Shown in pieces: positions 8,085-17,223 of a DNA stretch of 64,000 bases; within the stretch, counting starts at the first letter, position 1, and each line of letters begins with the position of its first letter. Below the pieces are notes generated by a model that was not told the DNA's origin, did not search any database, and was given only the letters and a program-made list of their open reading frames with translations. A program made the position numbers and the translations under genes. This DNA comes from Schumannella luteola (GTDB taxonomy: Bacteria > Actinomycetota > Actinomycetes > Actinomycetales > Microbacteriaceae): positions 310,001-374,000 of the forward strand of contig NZ_JACBZY010000001.1 of the NCBI RefSeq assembly GCF_013408685.1, given 5' to 3'.

Positions 8085-9014
8085 ATGGACGCCCGCATCT
8101 TCATCGAGCCCCAGCAGGGCGCCGACTACGCCACCCAGCTCGCCTGCGCGCAGACCGCCGAGCGGCTCGGCTTCGACGGCTTCTTCCGCTCCGACCACTA
8201 CCTCGCGATGCCGGGGCAGGACGGCCTGCCCGGCCCGACCGACTCGTGGATCACGCTCGCCGGGCTCGCCCGCGAGACCAGCAGCATCCGCCTCGGCACG
8301 CTCGTCTCCGCGGCGACCTTCCGCGCGCCCGGCCCGATGGCGATCACGGTCGCCCAGGTGGATGAGATGTCGGGCGGGCGCGTCGAGCTCGGCCTCGGCA
8401 CGGGCTGGTTCCGCGAAGAGCACGAGGCCTACGGCCTGCCCTTCCCCGACGACCGCTTCGCGCGCTTCGAGGAGCAGCTGCAGATCATCACCGGCCTCTG
8501 GTCGACGCCGGTCGGCGAGCGCTTCTCCTACGCCGGCGAGCACTGGACCCTGAGCGACTCCCCCGCCCTGCCGAAGCCGACGCAGAACCCGGTGCCGATC
8601 ATCATCGGCGGCGGCGGAAAGGCGCGCACGCCGCGCCTCGCGGCCGAGTACGCGAGCGAGTTCAACATCGGCTTCCAGCCCGAGGCGGTGATCGCCGATC
8701 GCTTCGCCGCCGTGCGCCGCGCCGCCGAGAAGATCGACCGCGACCCCGACTCGCTCGTCTACTCGGTCGCGCTCGCGACGATCGTCGGCACGGACGAACG
8801 CGACTACGCCCGCCGCGTCGAGTCGCGCGGGCTCGACCCGGTCGCGTTCCGCGAGAACACCGTCTCGGGCACAGTCGCCGAGGCGCTCGAGAAGATCGCC
8901 CGCATCCGCGAGCTCGGCGCCACCCGCATCTACCTGCAGACGCGGCTGGCGCAGGACCTCGACCTGGTCGAGCTGCTCGGCGCCGAGGTGCTGCCGCACC
9001 TCCGCGGTCTCTGA
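8085..9014 (+). CDS. LLM class F420-dependent oxidoreductase
   Basis: This 309-residue TIM-barrel protein belongs to the luciferase-like monooxygenase superfamily, in the actinobacterial group that uses coenzyme F420. Typical segments are the N-terminal ARIFIEPQQGADYA, FDGFFRSDHYL, the RLGTLVSAATFR strand, MSGGRVELGLGTGW and the phosphate-binding PIIIGGGGKARTPRLAAEY. The ATG follows a CGGAGGAACC ribosome-binding site. It stands alone, with a strong hairpin terminator right after it. The reaction is unknown: members reduce or oxidise small organic molecules in the cytosol with F420H2/F420. F420 rather than FMN use is inferred from family resemblance. Confidence 0.85.
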   Translation: MDARIFIEPQQGADYATQLACAQTAERLGFDGFFRSDHYLAMPGQDGLPGPTDSWITLAGLARETSSIRLGTLVSAATFRAPGPMAITVAQVDEMSGGRVELGLGTGWFREEHEAYGLPFPDDRFARFEEQLQIITGLWSTPVGERFSYAGEHWTLSDSPALPKPTQNPVPIIIGGGGKARTPRLAAEYASEFNIGFQPEAVIADRFAAVRRAAEKIDRDPDSLVYSVALATIVGTDERDYARRVESRGLDPVAFRENTVSGTVAEALEKIARIRELGATRIYLQTRLAQDLDLVELLGAEVLPHLRGL

Positions 9015-9056
9015 GCCCCTGCAGCCCCGCGGCCTCTGACTCCGGCCGCACGCCGA

Positions 9057-9088
9057 AGCCGGCCCGATTCACTCGAATCGGGCCGGCT
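9057..9088. terminator. Bidirectional terminator hairpin
   Basis: A perfect 14-base-pair stem (AGCCGGCCCGATTC against GAATCGGGCCGGCT) with an ACTC loop lies between two converging genes. It can stop transcription from both sides; there is no long T run, as is usual in GC-rich actinobacteria. Confidence 0.85.
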
Positions 9089-9129
9089 CTCGCAGAGGCG
9101 GCGGTTTCAGCGCATCCCGCCCTCGACGA

Positions 9130-10530
9130 CTAGTCGGTGATGCCCGCCTTCGCGGCCGCCGCGGCGCCGAGCGGCGTCGACGCGGGCGAGCTGGCGCTCG
9201 CGATGAGCTCCTTCTCCTTATCGCTCTGGTGCAGGTCGTCGAGCTCATCGAGGGTGTGCTTGCGCGTCTCCTTCGCGGTGAGACCGCCGACGAAGGCGAG
9301 CACCATGAAGGCGGCCGCGACGAGCGACGGGCCGACCCAGCCGCGCAGGTCCTCGCCGGCGAGCGCCGTGGCGAGCACCGGCCCGGCGGCACCCGAGATC
9401 GCGAAGCCGATCTGCGTGCCCAGCGCCATGCCCGAGACGCGCACCCGCGAGGGGAACATCTCCGAGTAGAACGACGGCCAGGTCGCGTTGACCATCGAGT
9501 AGAAGAGCGAGTAGTTGATGATGCCGAACAGGAAGATCAGGGCCCAGTTGCCGGTCGTGATCGACCAGAGGAACGGGAACATCGTCAGGCCCGCGCCGAG
9601 CGTGCCGATCAGGAACATCGGCTTGCGCCCGACCTTGTCGGTCAGGAACCCGGCGACCGGGGTCAGCATGATCGCGACGATCGCCGAGGCGGTCGTGGCC
9701 AGCAGCATCGTCGGCTTGTCGAGCTTGTATCCCGAGGTGGCGAAGGCGATCGAGAAGGTCTGCGTCATGTAGCTGGTGCCCGCGATCAGGGCGCAGAAGA
9801 CGATGCGCAGCACCGCGCGCCAGTGGAACTGCAGCACCTGGCGCAGCGGCGAGACCGTGATGTTGAGCGACTTGGTCTCGAGGAACTTCGGCGGCTCCTC
9901 GACGTTGCGGCGGATGATGTAGGCCACGACGACGACGATGCCCGAGAACCAGAACGGCAGACGCCATCCCCAGCTCAGCAGGATGTCCTGCGGCATCGCG
10001 GTGATCGGGATGAAGATCAGCAGGGTGAGCAGGGTGCCCGAGGAGGCGCCCAGGGTGGTGAAGCTGGTGAGGAAGCCGCGGCGCTTCTCGGAGGCGTGCT
10101 CGAGGCTCATCGAGATCGCGCTGGCCTGCTCGCCCGAGAGGCAGAGGCCCTGGATGACGCGCAGCAGCACGAGCAGGATCGGGGCGGCGACGCCGATCTG
10201 CGCGTAGGTCGGCAGGCAGCCGACGAGGAAGGTGCAGCCGCCGATGCCGAACAGCGAGAGCATCATGACGAACTTGCGGCCGAAGCGGTCGCCGAGCGGT
10301 CCCAGGATGAGCGAGCCGAGCGGACGCACCGCGTAGCCCACCGCGAAGGTGACCAGCGAGAGCAGCACGCTGATGCCCTCGGGCAGCTCGGGCGAGAAGA
10401 ACAGGATGTTCAGCACGAGCGCCGCCGACGTGCCGTAGACGGCGAAGTCGTAGTACTCGAGCATCGTGCCGATCCAGGCGGCGAACGCAGCCTTCGCCGG
10501 CGTCTTCCTGGGTGTCTCCGTGGTCGTCAT
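9130..10530 (-). CDS. MHS-family MFS transporter (proton symporter)
   Basis: This 466-residue integral membrane protein has about twelve hydrophobic helices and belongs to the metabolite:H+ symporter branch of the MFS, which carries organic acids, betaines or aromatic acids inward. Family marks are WIGTMLEYYDFAVYGTSAALV in the first helix, the RPLGSLILGPLGDRFGRK loop between helices 2 and 3, and GFLTDKVGRKPMFLIG midway. The ATG at 10530 follows a CGGAGACCAC site. The C-terminal tail after the last helix is hydrophilic and may be regulatory. It diverges from the Gfo/Idh gene at 10893 and shares the region with two LacI-type operators, so it may belong to the same regulon. The exact substrate cannot be told; shikimate- or alpha-ketoglutarate-like acids are possibilities. 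Confidence 0.88.
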   Translation of the reverse strand: MTTTETPRKTPAKAAFAAWIGTMLEYYDFAVYGTSAALVLNILFFSPELPEGISVLLSLVTFAVGYAVRPLGSLILGPLGDRFGRKFVMMLSLFGIGGCTFLVGCLPTYAQIGVAAPILLVLLRVIQGLCLSGEQASAISMSLEHASEKRRGFLTSFTTLGASSGTLLTLLIFIPITAMPQDILLSWGWRLPFWFSGIVVVVAYIIRRNVEEPPKFLETKSLNITVSPLRQVLQFHWRAVLRIVFCALIAGTSYMTQTFSIAFATSGYKLDKPTMLLATTASAIVAIMLTPVAGFLTDKVGRKPMFLIGTLGAGLTMFPFLWSITTGNWALIFLFGIINYSLFYSMVNATWPSFYSEMFPSRVRVSGMALGTQIGFAISGAAGPVLATALAGEDLRGWVGPSLVAAAFMVLAFVGGLTAKETRKHTLDELDDLHQSDKEKELIASASSPASTPLGAAAAAKAGITD

Positions 10531-10777
10531 GTGGTCTCCGTCGAGAGTTCGAGGGCTTCGGATTCGCGGTGCGGATTCCGCGCGCGACCCCATCGCCGGC
10601 GCTCTTCCACCCGCGATCGGGTGCTGTGGTGCGAGCGCCTCGGGCGCTTTCGAGCCACGGTAGATCCGCCGCCGACCGGCCGAGCATCGGCATCCGTTAT
10701 GGAGCCATACCGGCGCGCGGGGATGCCGGCGCCGCCACGGCGCGGGCGCGACTGCGCGAGTGCGGAGCGCGTCGGAT

Positions 10778-10795
10778 TTGGCAAGCGCTTGCCAA
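10778..10795. promoter_or_regulatory. LacI-family operator (perfect 18-base palindrome)
   Basis: TTGGCAAGCGCTTGCCAA is a perfect palindrome with the central CG expected of LacI/GalR-family repressors. It lies in the 362-base gap between the divergent MHS transporter and the Gfo/Idh gene. Very similar sites recur at 17160, 20127, 31082 and 31172, so one repressor, perhaps the LacI protein at 21204-22223, probably controls all of them. Confidence 0.8.
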
Positions 10796-10854
10796 TCGAA
10801 CAGACCCGGCAATAGTTTGGTGGGATCGCGCACAATCGCCTTGCGCGCGCAATC

Positions 10855-10870
10855 ATGCAATCGTTTGCCA
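10855..10870. promoter_or_regulatory. Second, weaker LacI-type operator
   Basis: Read on the minus strand this is TGGCAAACGATTGCAT, which keeps TGGCAA, the central CG and TTGC of the consensus but has lost the last two bases. It lies 60 bases after the perfect site and 22 bases before the start codon at 10893, a position suited to repression by looping. The rest of the gap 10531-10892 shows no gene. Confidence 0.5.
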
Positions 10871-10892
10871 GCATTCACCCGAGGAATACCCG

Positions 10893-12050
10893 ATGACGGA
10901 ATCCGCCTCCGCCGCCCCCGGACGCCGGGGTGTCGCGATCATCGGAGCCGGCGCCATCGCCCTGACCCACATCCGCGCCGTGCGCGCGGTGCCGTCCCTC
11001 GAGCTGGTCGGCGTGGCCGCACGCACCCGCGACAGCGCGGCGCGGTTCCTGCGCGACAACGGGCTCGATTCCGACTGGGCGATCGAGCCGGTCGCCGCGA
11101 TGACGATCGACGACGCGCTGAGCGACCCCCGCGTCGGTCTCGTCGCCATCGCGACGCCCACCGGCACCCATGTCGAGCTCGGCATGCGCGCGCTCGAGGC
11201 GGGTCGCCACGTGCTCATCGAGAAACCCGTCGACATCGATCCGCACCGGGCCCGGCCGCTCGTCGAGACCGCCGCTCGCGCCGCGGCGCAGCACGGTCTC
11301 GTCGCCGCCGCGGTCAGCCAGCAGCGCTACAGCCCCGCCGCCGACCGCGTACGCGCGCACCTCGACGACGGCGGATTCGGCGCACTGACCTCGGCGGTCG
11401 CCTCGGTCGGCTGGTGGCGCAGCCAGCGCTACTACGACAGCGCCGAGTGGCGCGGCACCTGGGCACAGGACGGCGGGGGCGCCCTCATGAACCAGGGCAT
11501 CCACACCCTCGACCTGCTGCTCTGGATGCTCGGCCCCGCCCGCCGCGTCACGGCACGCAGCGCGGTGCTCGCCCACGAGCGCATCGAGGTCGAGGACACG
11601 CTGACGGCGCTCGTCGAGTTCGAGTCGGGGGCGCTCGCGACCGTGCACGCCACCACCGCCGCCTACCCCGGGCTCGCCGCGCGACTGCAGATCATGGGCA
11701 CCCGCGGCAGCGCCGTCATCGAGCACGGCGACCTGCGCTACCTGCACCTCGCCAGGACATCCGACGACGGCAGCGGCCGCGACAACGGCAACGCCGCGGA
11801 CGTCGGCGACATGGGCCTGCACGGCACGGCCAACCAGATCGACGCCCCCGACCCCGAGCTGAGCCGCGACGCCACGGTGGATGCCTCGGGTCACGCCCGC
11901 CAGTACACGGCGCTGGCCGACGACATCCGCCTCGGCCGACGCCACCGGGTCACGATCGCCGACGCCGTCGACACGCTGACCGTGATCGACGCCATCTACC
12001 GGTCGGCGGCCACCGGGCTGCCGGTCGACATCCCGCGTCCCCTCACCTGA
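10893..12050 (+). CDS. Gfo/Idh/MocA family NAD(P)-dependent oxidoreductase
   Basis: This 385-residue cytosolic protein has an N-terminal Rossmann domain (GVAIIGAGAIALTHIRAV, residues about 14-31) and the family's EKP motif in HVLIEKPVDID (about residue 112). The C-terminal alpha/beta domain carries the NQGIHTLDLLLWMLGP segment, whose His is the usual catalytic residue. Enzymes of this family oxidise or reduce sugars, inositols or sugar acids. Two LacI-type operators lie upstream, placing it in the hexuronate-like regulon of this window. The ATG is preceded by CGAGGAATACC. A VOC-type gene follows 53 bases later and is probably co-transcribed. A sugar-derivative dehydrogenase is a safe call; the substrate is unknown. 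Confidence 0.88.
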   Translation: MTESASAAPGRRGVAIIGAGAIALTHIRAVRAVPSLELVGVAARTRDSAARFLRDNGLDSDWAIEPVAAMTIDDALSDPRVGLVAIATPTGTHVELGMRALEAGRHVLIEKPVDIDPHRARPLVETAARAAAQHGLVAAAVSQQRYSPAADRVRAHLDDGGFGALTSAVASVGWWRSQRYYDSAEWRGTWAQDGGGALMNQGIHTLDLLLWMLGPARRVTARSAVLAHERIEVEDTLTALVEFESGALATVHATTAAYPGLAARLQIMGTRGSAVIEHGDLRYLHLARTSDDGSGRDNGNAADVGDMGLHGTANQIDAPDPELSRDATVDASGHARQYTALADDIRLGRRHRVTIADAVDTLTVIDAIYRSAATGLPVDIPRPLT

Positions 12051-12103
12051 CCGACCGGACCGTCACCGATCCACCCCATCACCCGACTCGACGAGGAGCA
12101 CCT

Positions 12104-12880
12104 GTGATCTACGAACTGAACCATCTCGGCATCGTGACCGACGACCTCGACCGCTCGGTCGCCTTCTACGTCGACCTGCTCGGCGCCCAGCCCGTGTGGA
12201 GCGCCGAGGTCGCCGCGGCGGGCATGCGCATCGCCTACCTGCAGCTCGCGCAGGGGCTGGTCGAGCTGATCGAGTTCGCCGCCGGCACCGCGCCCGCCGG
12301 GGCGAACCACCTCGGCTACCTCAGCGACGACCTCGACGGCGACGTGGATCGGCTGCGCGACGCCGGCGCGACGGTCACCGTCGAGCCGCGCGCCACCGGC
12401 TCGGGCGTGGGGCGTCAGGCGCTCGTGCTCGACCCCGACGGGGTCGCGATCGAGCTGCTGCAGCGCGACCTGCCGTTGCGCAGCGGCACGACGCCGCATC
12501 CGCACATCCACGCGATCGACCACTTCGCCCTGCAGGCCGACGACCACGACCGCTCGCTCGCCTTCTACCGCGACGGGCTCGGCATGGCCGTCGCCCGCTA
12601 GACCCCGATCCCCGCGCTCGACACCACGCTCACCTACCTGCACCACGCGGAGGACGTGGTCGAGTTGCTGCCGACGGTGCACGACGGCGCCCGGCTGCAC
12701 CACATCGCGCTCGCGGTCGACGACGTGGATGCGGCACTCGCCCGGCTCGTCGCCGCCGGCGGCGAGCCCGACGGACCGTCGCGCCCGGCGGCCGGCGGCG
12801 TCGGCCGCGTCGGATCGATCACCGACCCGAACGGCGTCGTGATCGAGTTCGTCGACCGCCCGCGCGTGCTGGAGGGTTGA
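12104..12880 (+). pseudogene. Two-domain VOC (glyoxalase/dioxygenase fold) gene interrupted by an in-frame TAG
   Basis: From the GTG at 12104 (preceded by GAGGAGCACC) the frame encodes a first VOC domain of about 125 residues (NHLGIVTDDLDRSVAFYVDL ... LDPDGVAIELLQ) and the start of a second (IDHFALQADDHDRSLAFYRD). A TAG at 12599-12601 then stops it at 165 residues. The same frame continues without a shift to 12880 and completes the second domain (LHHIALAVDDVDAALARL ... ITDPNGVVIEFVDRP). The intact protein would be about 258 residues, so one base change has broken it, or it is a sequencing error. VOC proteins bind a metal with His and Glu and isomerise, epimerise or cleave small molecules. It follows the Gfo/Idh gene. 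Readthrough is possible but unsupported. Confidence 0.8.
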
Positions 12881-12964
12881 GCCGGGACACGATGCACCTG
12901 TACGCGCGCCGTGCACCGGCCCGATGCGGGCCGACGCGCTCCTGAGCGGGCGTAGCGTCGGGGC

Positions 12965-13135
12965 ATGCTCACTCTGGTCATCGTCCTCATCGCGCTCTGG
13001 GTGATCCTCGCGATCGTCGGGTTCGCCATCAAGGGCCTGGTGTGGCTCGGCATCATCGGCATCGTGCTCGTGATCGCCACGGCCGCGATCGGGTTCGTGC
13101 GTCGCTCGATCGGGGCGAAGCGCTCCGGGAGCTGA
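12965..13135 (+). CDS. Small hydrophobic membrane protein (56 residues)
   Basis: This 56-residue reading frame encodes two hydrophobic helices (about residues 3-22 and 25-45) and a short basic tail (VRRSIGAKRSGS), the pattern of a small inner-membrane protein with its C-terminus inside. The codon positions show the usual GC-rich third base, which supports a real gene. No strong ribosome-binding site is seen; GTCGGGGC precedes the ATG. Similar short membrane proteins with a GFAIKGLVWLGIIG-like turn are widespread and uncharacterised in actinobacteria. Nothing in its neighbourhood (broken VOC gene, gluconate kinase) tells its job. Confidence 0.55.
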   Translation: MLTLVIVLIALWVILAIVGFAIKGLVWLGIIGIVLVIATAAIGFVRRSIGAKRSGS

Positions 13136-13421
13136 CCGCACTCGACTCGCTGTATCGCAGCGGACCGCAGACGGATCGCGCGCCCGGCCCGTCCGGTCGG
13201 ATGCGGATGCGGATGCGGATGCACGCGACATGGTGTGATCCGTCAGGCCGCGGATCGCATCCTGCTGAACACCGCCCCGCCGGCGACCGCGGCCCCCTCA
13301 GGCTGACGGTCGCCCGGCGGCGGGGCGGCGGGCTTCAGCGCGACTGACTTCGGCGCGGCGGGCTTCTGAGCAGGTCACCGCAGCCAGACGTGCGGCGCGA
13401 ACGCTGTGCTGCATCCCTGTC

Positions 13422-13482
13422 GCAACTCAGGAGAATCGACTCGATCCGGCCCGGTCGTGAGGCGCGGATCCTCCTGAATTGC
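13422..13482. repeat. Palindromic repeat element, copy 1
   Basis: GCAACTCAGGAGAATC on the left pairs with GATCCTCCTGAATTGC on the right across a GC-rich spacer. A second copy with the same arms lies at 14138-14204, on the other side of the gluconate kinase gene. This looks like a REP- or MITE-like intergenic element. The rest of the gap 13136-13529 holds a short tandem run of GATGCG (about 13200-13221) and no gene that I can support. Confidence 0.7.
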
Positions 13483-13529
13483 GCCACCTGGATCGACGCT
13501 CCGCGGCCGGAGCCGGCGGGCGGGAGCGC

Positions 13530-14063
13530 TCAGCGCGCGGCGAACTCGGCCGCGGCACGCTCGACGATCTCGGCGGGCGCGAGCGTGACCGGCACCGTGA
13601 CGCCGGCCTCCCACGCGGCGAGCGGCTCGAGCGTCGCGAACTGGCTCGCGAGCAAGGTCGCGGGCATGAACTCGTGGTTGCGGTGCGAGAGCCGCTCGGC
13701 GACGAGCGCGGCGTCGCCGTCGAGGCAGAGGAACGCGAGCCCGTCGTCGCTCGCGCGCAGCAGCTCGCGATACCAGCGCTTGAGCGCCGAGCAGGCGACG
13801 ACGATCGTGCGGCCATCCTCCCGCGCCGATGTCAGTCGCTCGCCGATCGCCTTCAGCCAGGGCACCCGATCCTCGTCGGTCAGCGACTCGCCGCCGGCCA
13901 TCTTCGCCTTGTTGGCGGCGGGATGCAGGTCGTCGCCGTCGAGGAACTCGACTCCGATCCGCTCGGCCAGCAGCCGGCCGACGGTCGACTTGCCCGAGCC
14001 CTGCACGCCCATCACGACGATCGACGGCGTCACGGGGTTCGCGGATTCCGCGGTGTTCGTCAC
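13530..14063 (-). CDS. gntK: Gluconate kinase
   Basis: This 177-residue P-loop enzyme phosphorylates D-gluconate to 6-phosphogluconate in the cytosol, feeding the pentose phosphate or Entner-Doudoroff route. The Walker A motif is MGVQGSGKST (about residues 18-27), followed by the family-specific LDGDDLHPAANKAKMAGGESLTD and VACSALKRWYRELLR. The start is a GTG with an AGGAGCTGAC site. Length is typical for the family. It lies alone between two copies of a palindromic repeat and close to mannonate dehydratase and uronate genes, so it fits the sugar-acid theme of the region. Confidence 0.92.
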   Translation of the reverse strand: MTNTAESANPVTPSIVVMGVQGSGKSTVGRLLAERIGVEFLDGDDLHPAANKAKMAGGESLTDEDRVPWLKAIGERLTSAREDGRTIVVACSALKRWYRELLRASDDGLAFLCLDGDAALVAERLSHRNHEFMPATLLASQFATLEPLAAWEAGVTVPVTLAPAEIVERAAAEFAAR

Positions 14064-14137
14064 GTCAGCTCCTGACTGTCAGGGGTGCGGTGGATGGGTC
14101 GATCGCCCGCCCGCTGCGGCCGGCAGGCTCGGGTCAC

Positions 14138-14204
14138 GCAACTCAGGAGAAACGGCTCGAGACGCCGGGAAACCGGCCGGTCGGCCCGATTCTCCTGAGT
14201 TGCG
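14138..14204. repeat. Palindromic repeat element, copy 2
   Basis: GCAACTCAGGAGAA on the left pairs perfectly with TTCTCCTGAGTTGC on the right across a 39-base GC-rich spacer that can itself fold. It matches the arms of the element at 13422-13482. Because it lies between two same-direction genes, it may also act as a terminator for mannonate dehydratase. Confidence 0.72.
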
Positions 14205-14282
14205 AAGGGGTGGAGGCGAACGGGGTGGACGAGGGAGCGGCCGAGCCGCCGGTGGTCCGGCTCGGCCGCGCCCCGCATCCGC

Positions 14283-15530
14283 TCACCAGTTGTGCATCGA
14301 CCCGTCGAGCAGGCGGTTGACCGGCAGGTACGCCGGCGCGTAGGCGTGCGCGGCGCCGACCTCGTCGTCGTAGTCGACGCCGAGTCCGGGGGTCTCGCTC
14401 GGCTTCAGCAGGCCGTCTTCGAAGGTGTAGCCGGGGCGGAACAGCTCGTGCGTCGCCTCCGAGTGCTTCATGTACTCCTGGATGCCGAAGTTCGGGATCG
14501 CGATGCCGAGGTGGATGGCGGCGGCGAGGCCGACCGGCGAGACGTCGGTGGGTCCGTGCACGCCCGAGCGGATCTGGTAGACCGCCGCGTAGTCGAAGAT
14601 GCGGCGGAGGCCCGTGATGCCGCCCGCGTGGGTGACAGGGCTGCGCACGTAGTCGATGAGCTGCTCTTCGAAGAGGTCCTTGTAGTCGAAGATCGTGTTG
14701 AAGACCTCGCCGATCGCGAGCGGCGTCGTGGTGTGCTCGCGCACGCGGCGCAGCACGGCCTGGTTCTCGGCCGGTGTCACGTCCTCGAGCCAGAACAGGT
14801 CGTAGGGCTCGAGGCTCTTGCCGACCTTCGCCGCCTCGATCGGGGTGAGGCGGTGGTGGGCGTCGTGCAGCAGCGGCAGCTCGGGGCCGAACTCGTTGCG
14901 CACGGCTTCGAAGACGGTCGGGATGTGGCGGATGTACGCCCGCGTGTCCCACGACTCCTCGACCGGCTTCGCACCGGGGCGGGCCGGCTCGTGGTCGTAG
15001 CGGCTCGTGACGCCGTCGGCCGTGGTGGCCGCGTTGGCGCTGGAGGCGACGCCGTAGACGCTGGGCAGGCCGGGCACGCCGGTCTGCACGCGGATGGCGC
15101 GGTAGCCCTCCTCCTGGTGGTGGCGGATCGAGTCGAACAGCTCGGGCAGCTCGGCGCCGGAGGCGTGGCCGTAGCAGAGCAGCCCCTCGCGGCTGCGGCC
15201 GCCGAGCAGCTGGTAGAGCGGCAGGCCGGCGACCTTCGCCTTGATGTCCCAGAGGGCGGTGTCGACGGCGGCGATCGCGGCCATCGTGATGGGCCCGCGG
15301 CGCCAGTAGGCGCCCCGGTAGAGGTACTGCCAGGTGTCTTCGATGCGGTGGGCGTCGAGGCCGATCAGCAGCGGCACGATGTGGTCGGCGAGGTACGAGG
15401 CGACCGAGAGCTCACGCCCGTTGACGGTCGCGTCGCCGAGGCCGGTCACACCGGTGTCGGTGGTGATGCGCAGGGTGACGAAGTTGCGGCCGGGGCTGGA
15501 GACCAGCACCTCGGCGGATTCGATCTTCAC
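14283..15530 (-). CDS. manD: D-mannonate dehydratase (enolase superfamily)
   Basis: This 415-residue protein is an enolase-superfamily ManD-type dehydratase that turns D-mannonate into 2-keto-3-deoxy-D-gluconate with Mg2+. The N-terminal capping domain carries [21 protein letters not shown] and [14 protein letters not shown], both characteristic of ManD. The metal and base residues can be traced in [29 protein letters not shown] and the [17 protein letters not shown] block. The start is a GTG with AAGGAGCC upstream and overlaps the transporter stop as GTGA. With uronate isomerase and fructuronate reductase nearby, it completes the path from glucuronate to 2-keto-3-deoxygluconate. Some ManD relatives have weak or different activity, so kinetics are not assured. 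Confidence 0.9.
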   Translation of the reverse strand: MKIESAEVLVSSPGRNFVTLRITTDTGVTGLGDATVNGRELSVASYLADHIVPLLIGLDAHRIEDTWQYLYRGAYWRRGPITMAAIAAVDTALWDIKAKVAGLPLYQLLGGRSREGLLCYGHASGAELPELFDSIRHHQEEGYRAIRVQTGVPGLPSVYGVASSANAATTADGVTSRYDHEPARPGAKPVEESWDTRAYIRHIPTVFEAVRNEFGPELPLLHDAHHRLTPIEAAKVGKSLEPYDLFWLEDVTPAENQAVLRRVREHTTTPLAIGEVFNTIFDYKDLFEEQLIDYVRSPVTHAGGITGLRRIFDYAAVYQIRSGVHGPTDVSPVGLAAAIHLGIAIPNFGIQEYMKHSEATHELFRPGYTFEDGLLKPSETPGLGVDYDDEVGAAHAYAPAYLPVNRLLDGSMHNW

Positions 15531-17059
15531 GAACGGGGCTCCTTGTCGGTCGAGGGGGATGCGGTGTCGTCGGGGCCGTCGTCGGTCGGACCGTCGGCGG
15601 CGGATGCGCGGCGGTCGCCGAGGGCGCCCAGGCCCGCGTCGTCCGATCCGGCCACGAACGCAGCGGTCGAGAGCGACGGGTCGCTGACGTGCCCGCGCTC
15701 GTCGATCTCGGCGACGATCTCGCGGTGGCGAGCGTCGGTGAGCGGGTAGAAGAACATGATGAGGAAGGCGAGGATGCCGGCGACGGCGGGGATGGCGCCC
15801 ACGGCGAAGCGGATGGCCACTTCGGCGCCCTCGCTCTGCTGCGCGGCGCCGGCGGCGTAGCCGCCGATGGCGAGTGCGTAGGCCGCGAGCGCACCGCCGA
15901 CCGCCTGGCCGGTCTTGCGGGTGAAGGAGAAGACCGCGTAGATGATCCCCTCGCCGCGCACGCCGGTCTTCCACTGGCCGTACTCGACCGTGTCGGCCTC
16001 GAGGGCCCACAGCAGCATGCCGACGAACGAGACGCCGAGCGTCGAGATGAGCAGTCCGATGAAGCCGGTCACGCCGGCCGAGGCGGGCGAGAAGAAGGCG
16101 ACGGCGCCGCCGGTGATGACGATCACCGCGCCGACGAGGAAGGCCGTGCGCTTGCCGAGTCGGCGCACGATCGTCGGCATGATGACGCCGATGCCGAGGG
16201 TGCCGCCGATCTGCACGACGGCGATGACCGGGTAGAGGCCGATGGCGTGCAGCACATCACGCAGGTAGTAGAGCTGCACGCTGCTCATGGCGAGCATCCC
16301 GGTCAGGAAGACGAACGAGGCGGCGCAGAGCAGGCCGAGCGGCACGTTGCTCTTGATGACGGCGAAGCTCTGCTTGGCGCTGATGCGGGCGACGTCGCGG
16401 CGCACCGTCTCCTTCGCGGTGAAGAAGGTGAAGAGGTAGAGCGCGAAGCCGACGACGATGAAGCCGAGCGTCATGAAGGTGAAGATCGACTGCAGGTCGT
16501 TCTCGGGTGTGATGAGCGGGGCGATCGCGACGCCGAGGAAGGCGCCGACGACGGCTGCTCCGATCGTGCGGGCGCTGGAGAGCTTCGCGCGCTCCTTGGA
16601 GGTCTGGGTGATCGCGCCGGCGAGCGAGCCGTAGGGGATGTTGACGAGGCTGTACGCCAGGCCGAGCGCCGCGTAGGTGAGGTAGGCGTAGATCAGCATG
16701 CCCGTCTCGCCGATCTGCGGCACGTTGAACGTGAGGAAGCTCAGCACGAGCAGCGGCAGCGAGCCGAACAGCAGGAACGGGCGGAACTTGCCGAAGCGCT
16801 TCGAGAAGGTGCGGTCGACGATGCGGCCGGCGAACACGTCGGCGAAGGCGTCGAAGATGCGCACGACGAGCAGCAGGGTCCCGGCGGCGGCCGCGCCGAT
16901 GCCGGCGACGTCGGTGTAGTAGACGAGCAGGAACATCGTCGCCGTGGTGAAGGCGAGGTTGTTCGCGGCGTCTCCGGCGCCGTAGCCGGCGAGCGTGAGC
17001 GCGCTGAGCCGGCGGGGTGCCGCCTGGCCGGTGGTGGCCGGCTCGGTGGTGGTGGTCAT
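15527..17059 (-). CDS. GPH-family sugar/hexuronide:cation symporter (MFS)
   Basis: This 510-residue membrane protein is a glycoside-pentoside-hexuronide cation symporter with about twelve helices. The signature regions are [15 protein letters not shown] at the start, [19 protein letters not shown], and the helix 4-5 [19 protein letters not shown]. The ATG at 17059 was preferred over the upstream ATG at 17083 because AAAGGGAACG lies before it. A LacI-type operator sits about 100 bases upstream, and mannonate dehydratase follows with a GTGA overlap, so it most likely imports a hexuronide or hexuronate. The C-terminal 50 residues are hydrophilic, acidic and poorly conserved. Confidence 0.88.
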   Translation of the reverse strand: MTTTTEPATTGQAAPRRLSALTLAGYGAGDAANNLAFTTATMFLLVYYTDVAGIGAAAAGTLLLVVRIFDAFADVFAGRIVDRTFSKRFGKFRPFLLFGSLPLLVLSFLTFNVPQIGETGMLIYAYLTYAALGLAYSLVNIPYGSLAGAITQTSKERAKLSSARTIGAAVVGAFLGVAIAPLITPENDLQSIFTFMTLGFIVVGFALYLFTFFTAKETVRRDVARISAKQSFAVIKSNVPLGLLCAASFVFLTGMLAMSSVQLYYLRDVLHAIGLYPVIAVVQIGGTLGIGVIMPTIVRRLGKRTAFLVGAVIVITGGAVAFFSPASAGVTGFIGLLISTLGVSFVGMLLWALEADTVEYGQWKTGVRGEGIIYAVFSFTRKTGQAVGGALAAYALAIGGYAAGAAQQSEGAEVAIRFAVGAIPAVAGILAFLIMFFYPLTDARHREIVAEIDERGHVSDPSLSTAAFVAGSDDAGLGALGDRRASAADGPTDDGPDDTASPSTDKEPRS

Positions 17060-17159
17060 TGCTGTCGTTCCCTTTCGCGCCATTGCGTCCGCGTCATCGC
17101 GTGGGGTCGGGTGATCCCGTGTCGGAAGACGTGTCGAGTGAATCAGAATCGGTGGATTT

Positions 17160-17175
17160 TGGCAAGCGGTTGCCA
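17160..17175. promoter_or_regulatory. LacI-type operator upstream of the GPH symporter
   Basis: TGGCAAGCGGTTGCCA is a near-perfect palindrome matching the site at 10778. It lies about 100 bases before the symporter start at 17059, which places the symporter and manD under the same repressor. Confidence 0.8.
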
Positions 17176-17188
17176 GATGAAGGAAGAA

Positions 17189-17220
17189 GACGCGGATGCG
17201 CGCCAGGGCGCATCCGCGTC
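17189..17220 (-). terminator. Terminator hairpin after the uronate operon
   Basis: GACGCGGATGCGC pairs perfectly with GCGCATCCGCGTC around a 6-base loop, three bases downstream of the fructuronate reductase stop. It separates the uxaC-uxuB transcript from the symporter operator. Confidence 0.85.
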
Positions 17221-17223
17221 GGC

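Noticed and set aside
6219-8999. Very long open frame on the minus strand opposite the dehydrogenase, GntR and LLM genes
   Set aside because: It mirrors the G/C third-position bias of three well-supported plus-strand genes and its translation is a compositionally biased string with no domain. The same applies to long frames opposite the GH65 gene (58260-61058) and amylosucrase (53347-56037).
12656-12880. Independent small VOC gene starting after the TAG
   Set aside because: It holds only the second half of a VOC domain and has no ribosome-binding site; it is the interrupted end of the gene starting at 12104.
13200-13221. Tandem GATGCG copies as a possible CRISPR or regulatory array
   Set aside because: The unit is six bases with no spacers, and GGATGC is a very common word in this genome. 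No CRISPR array or cas gene was seen anywhere in the window.
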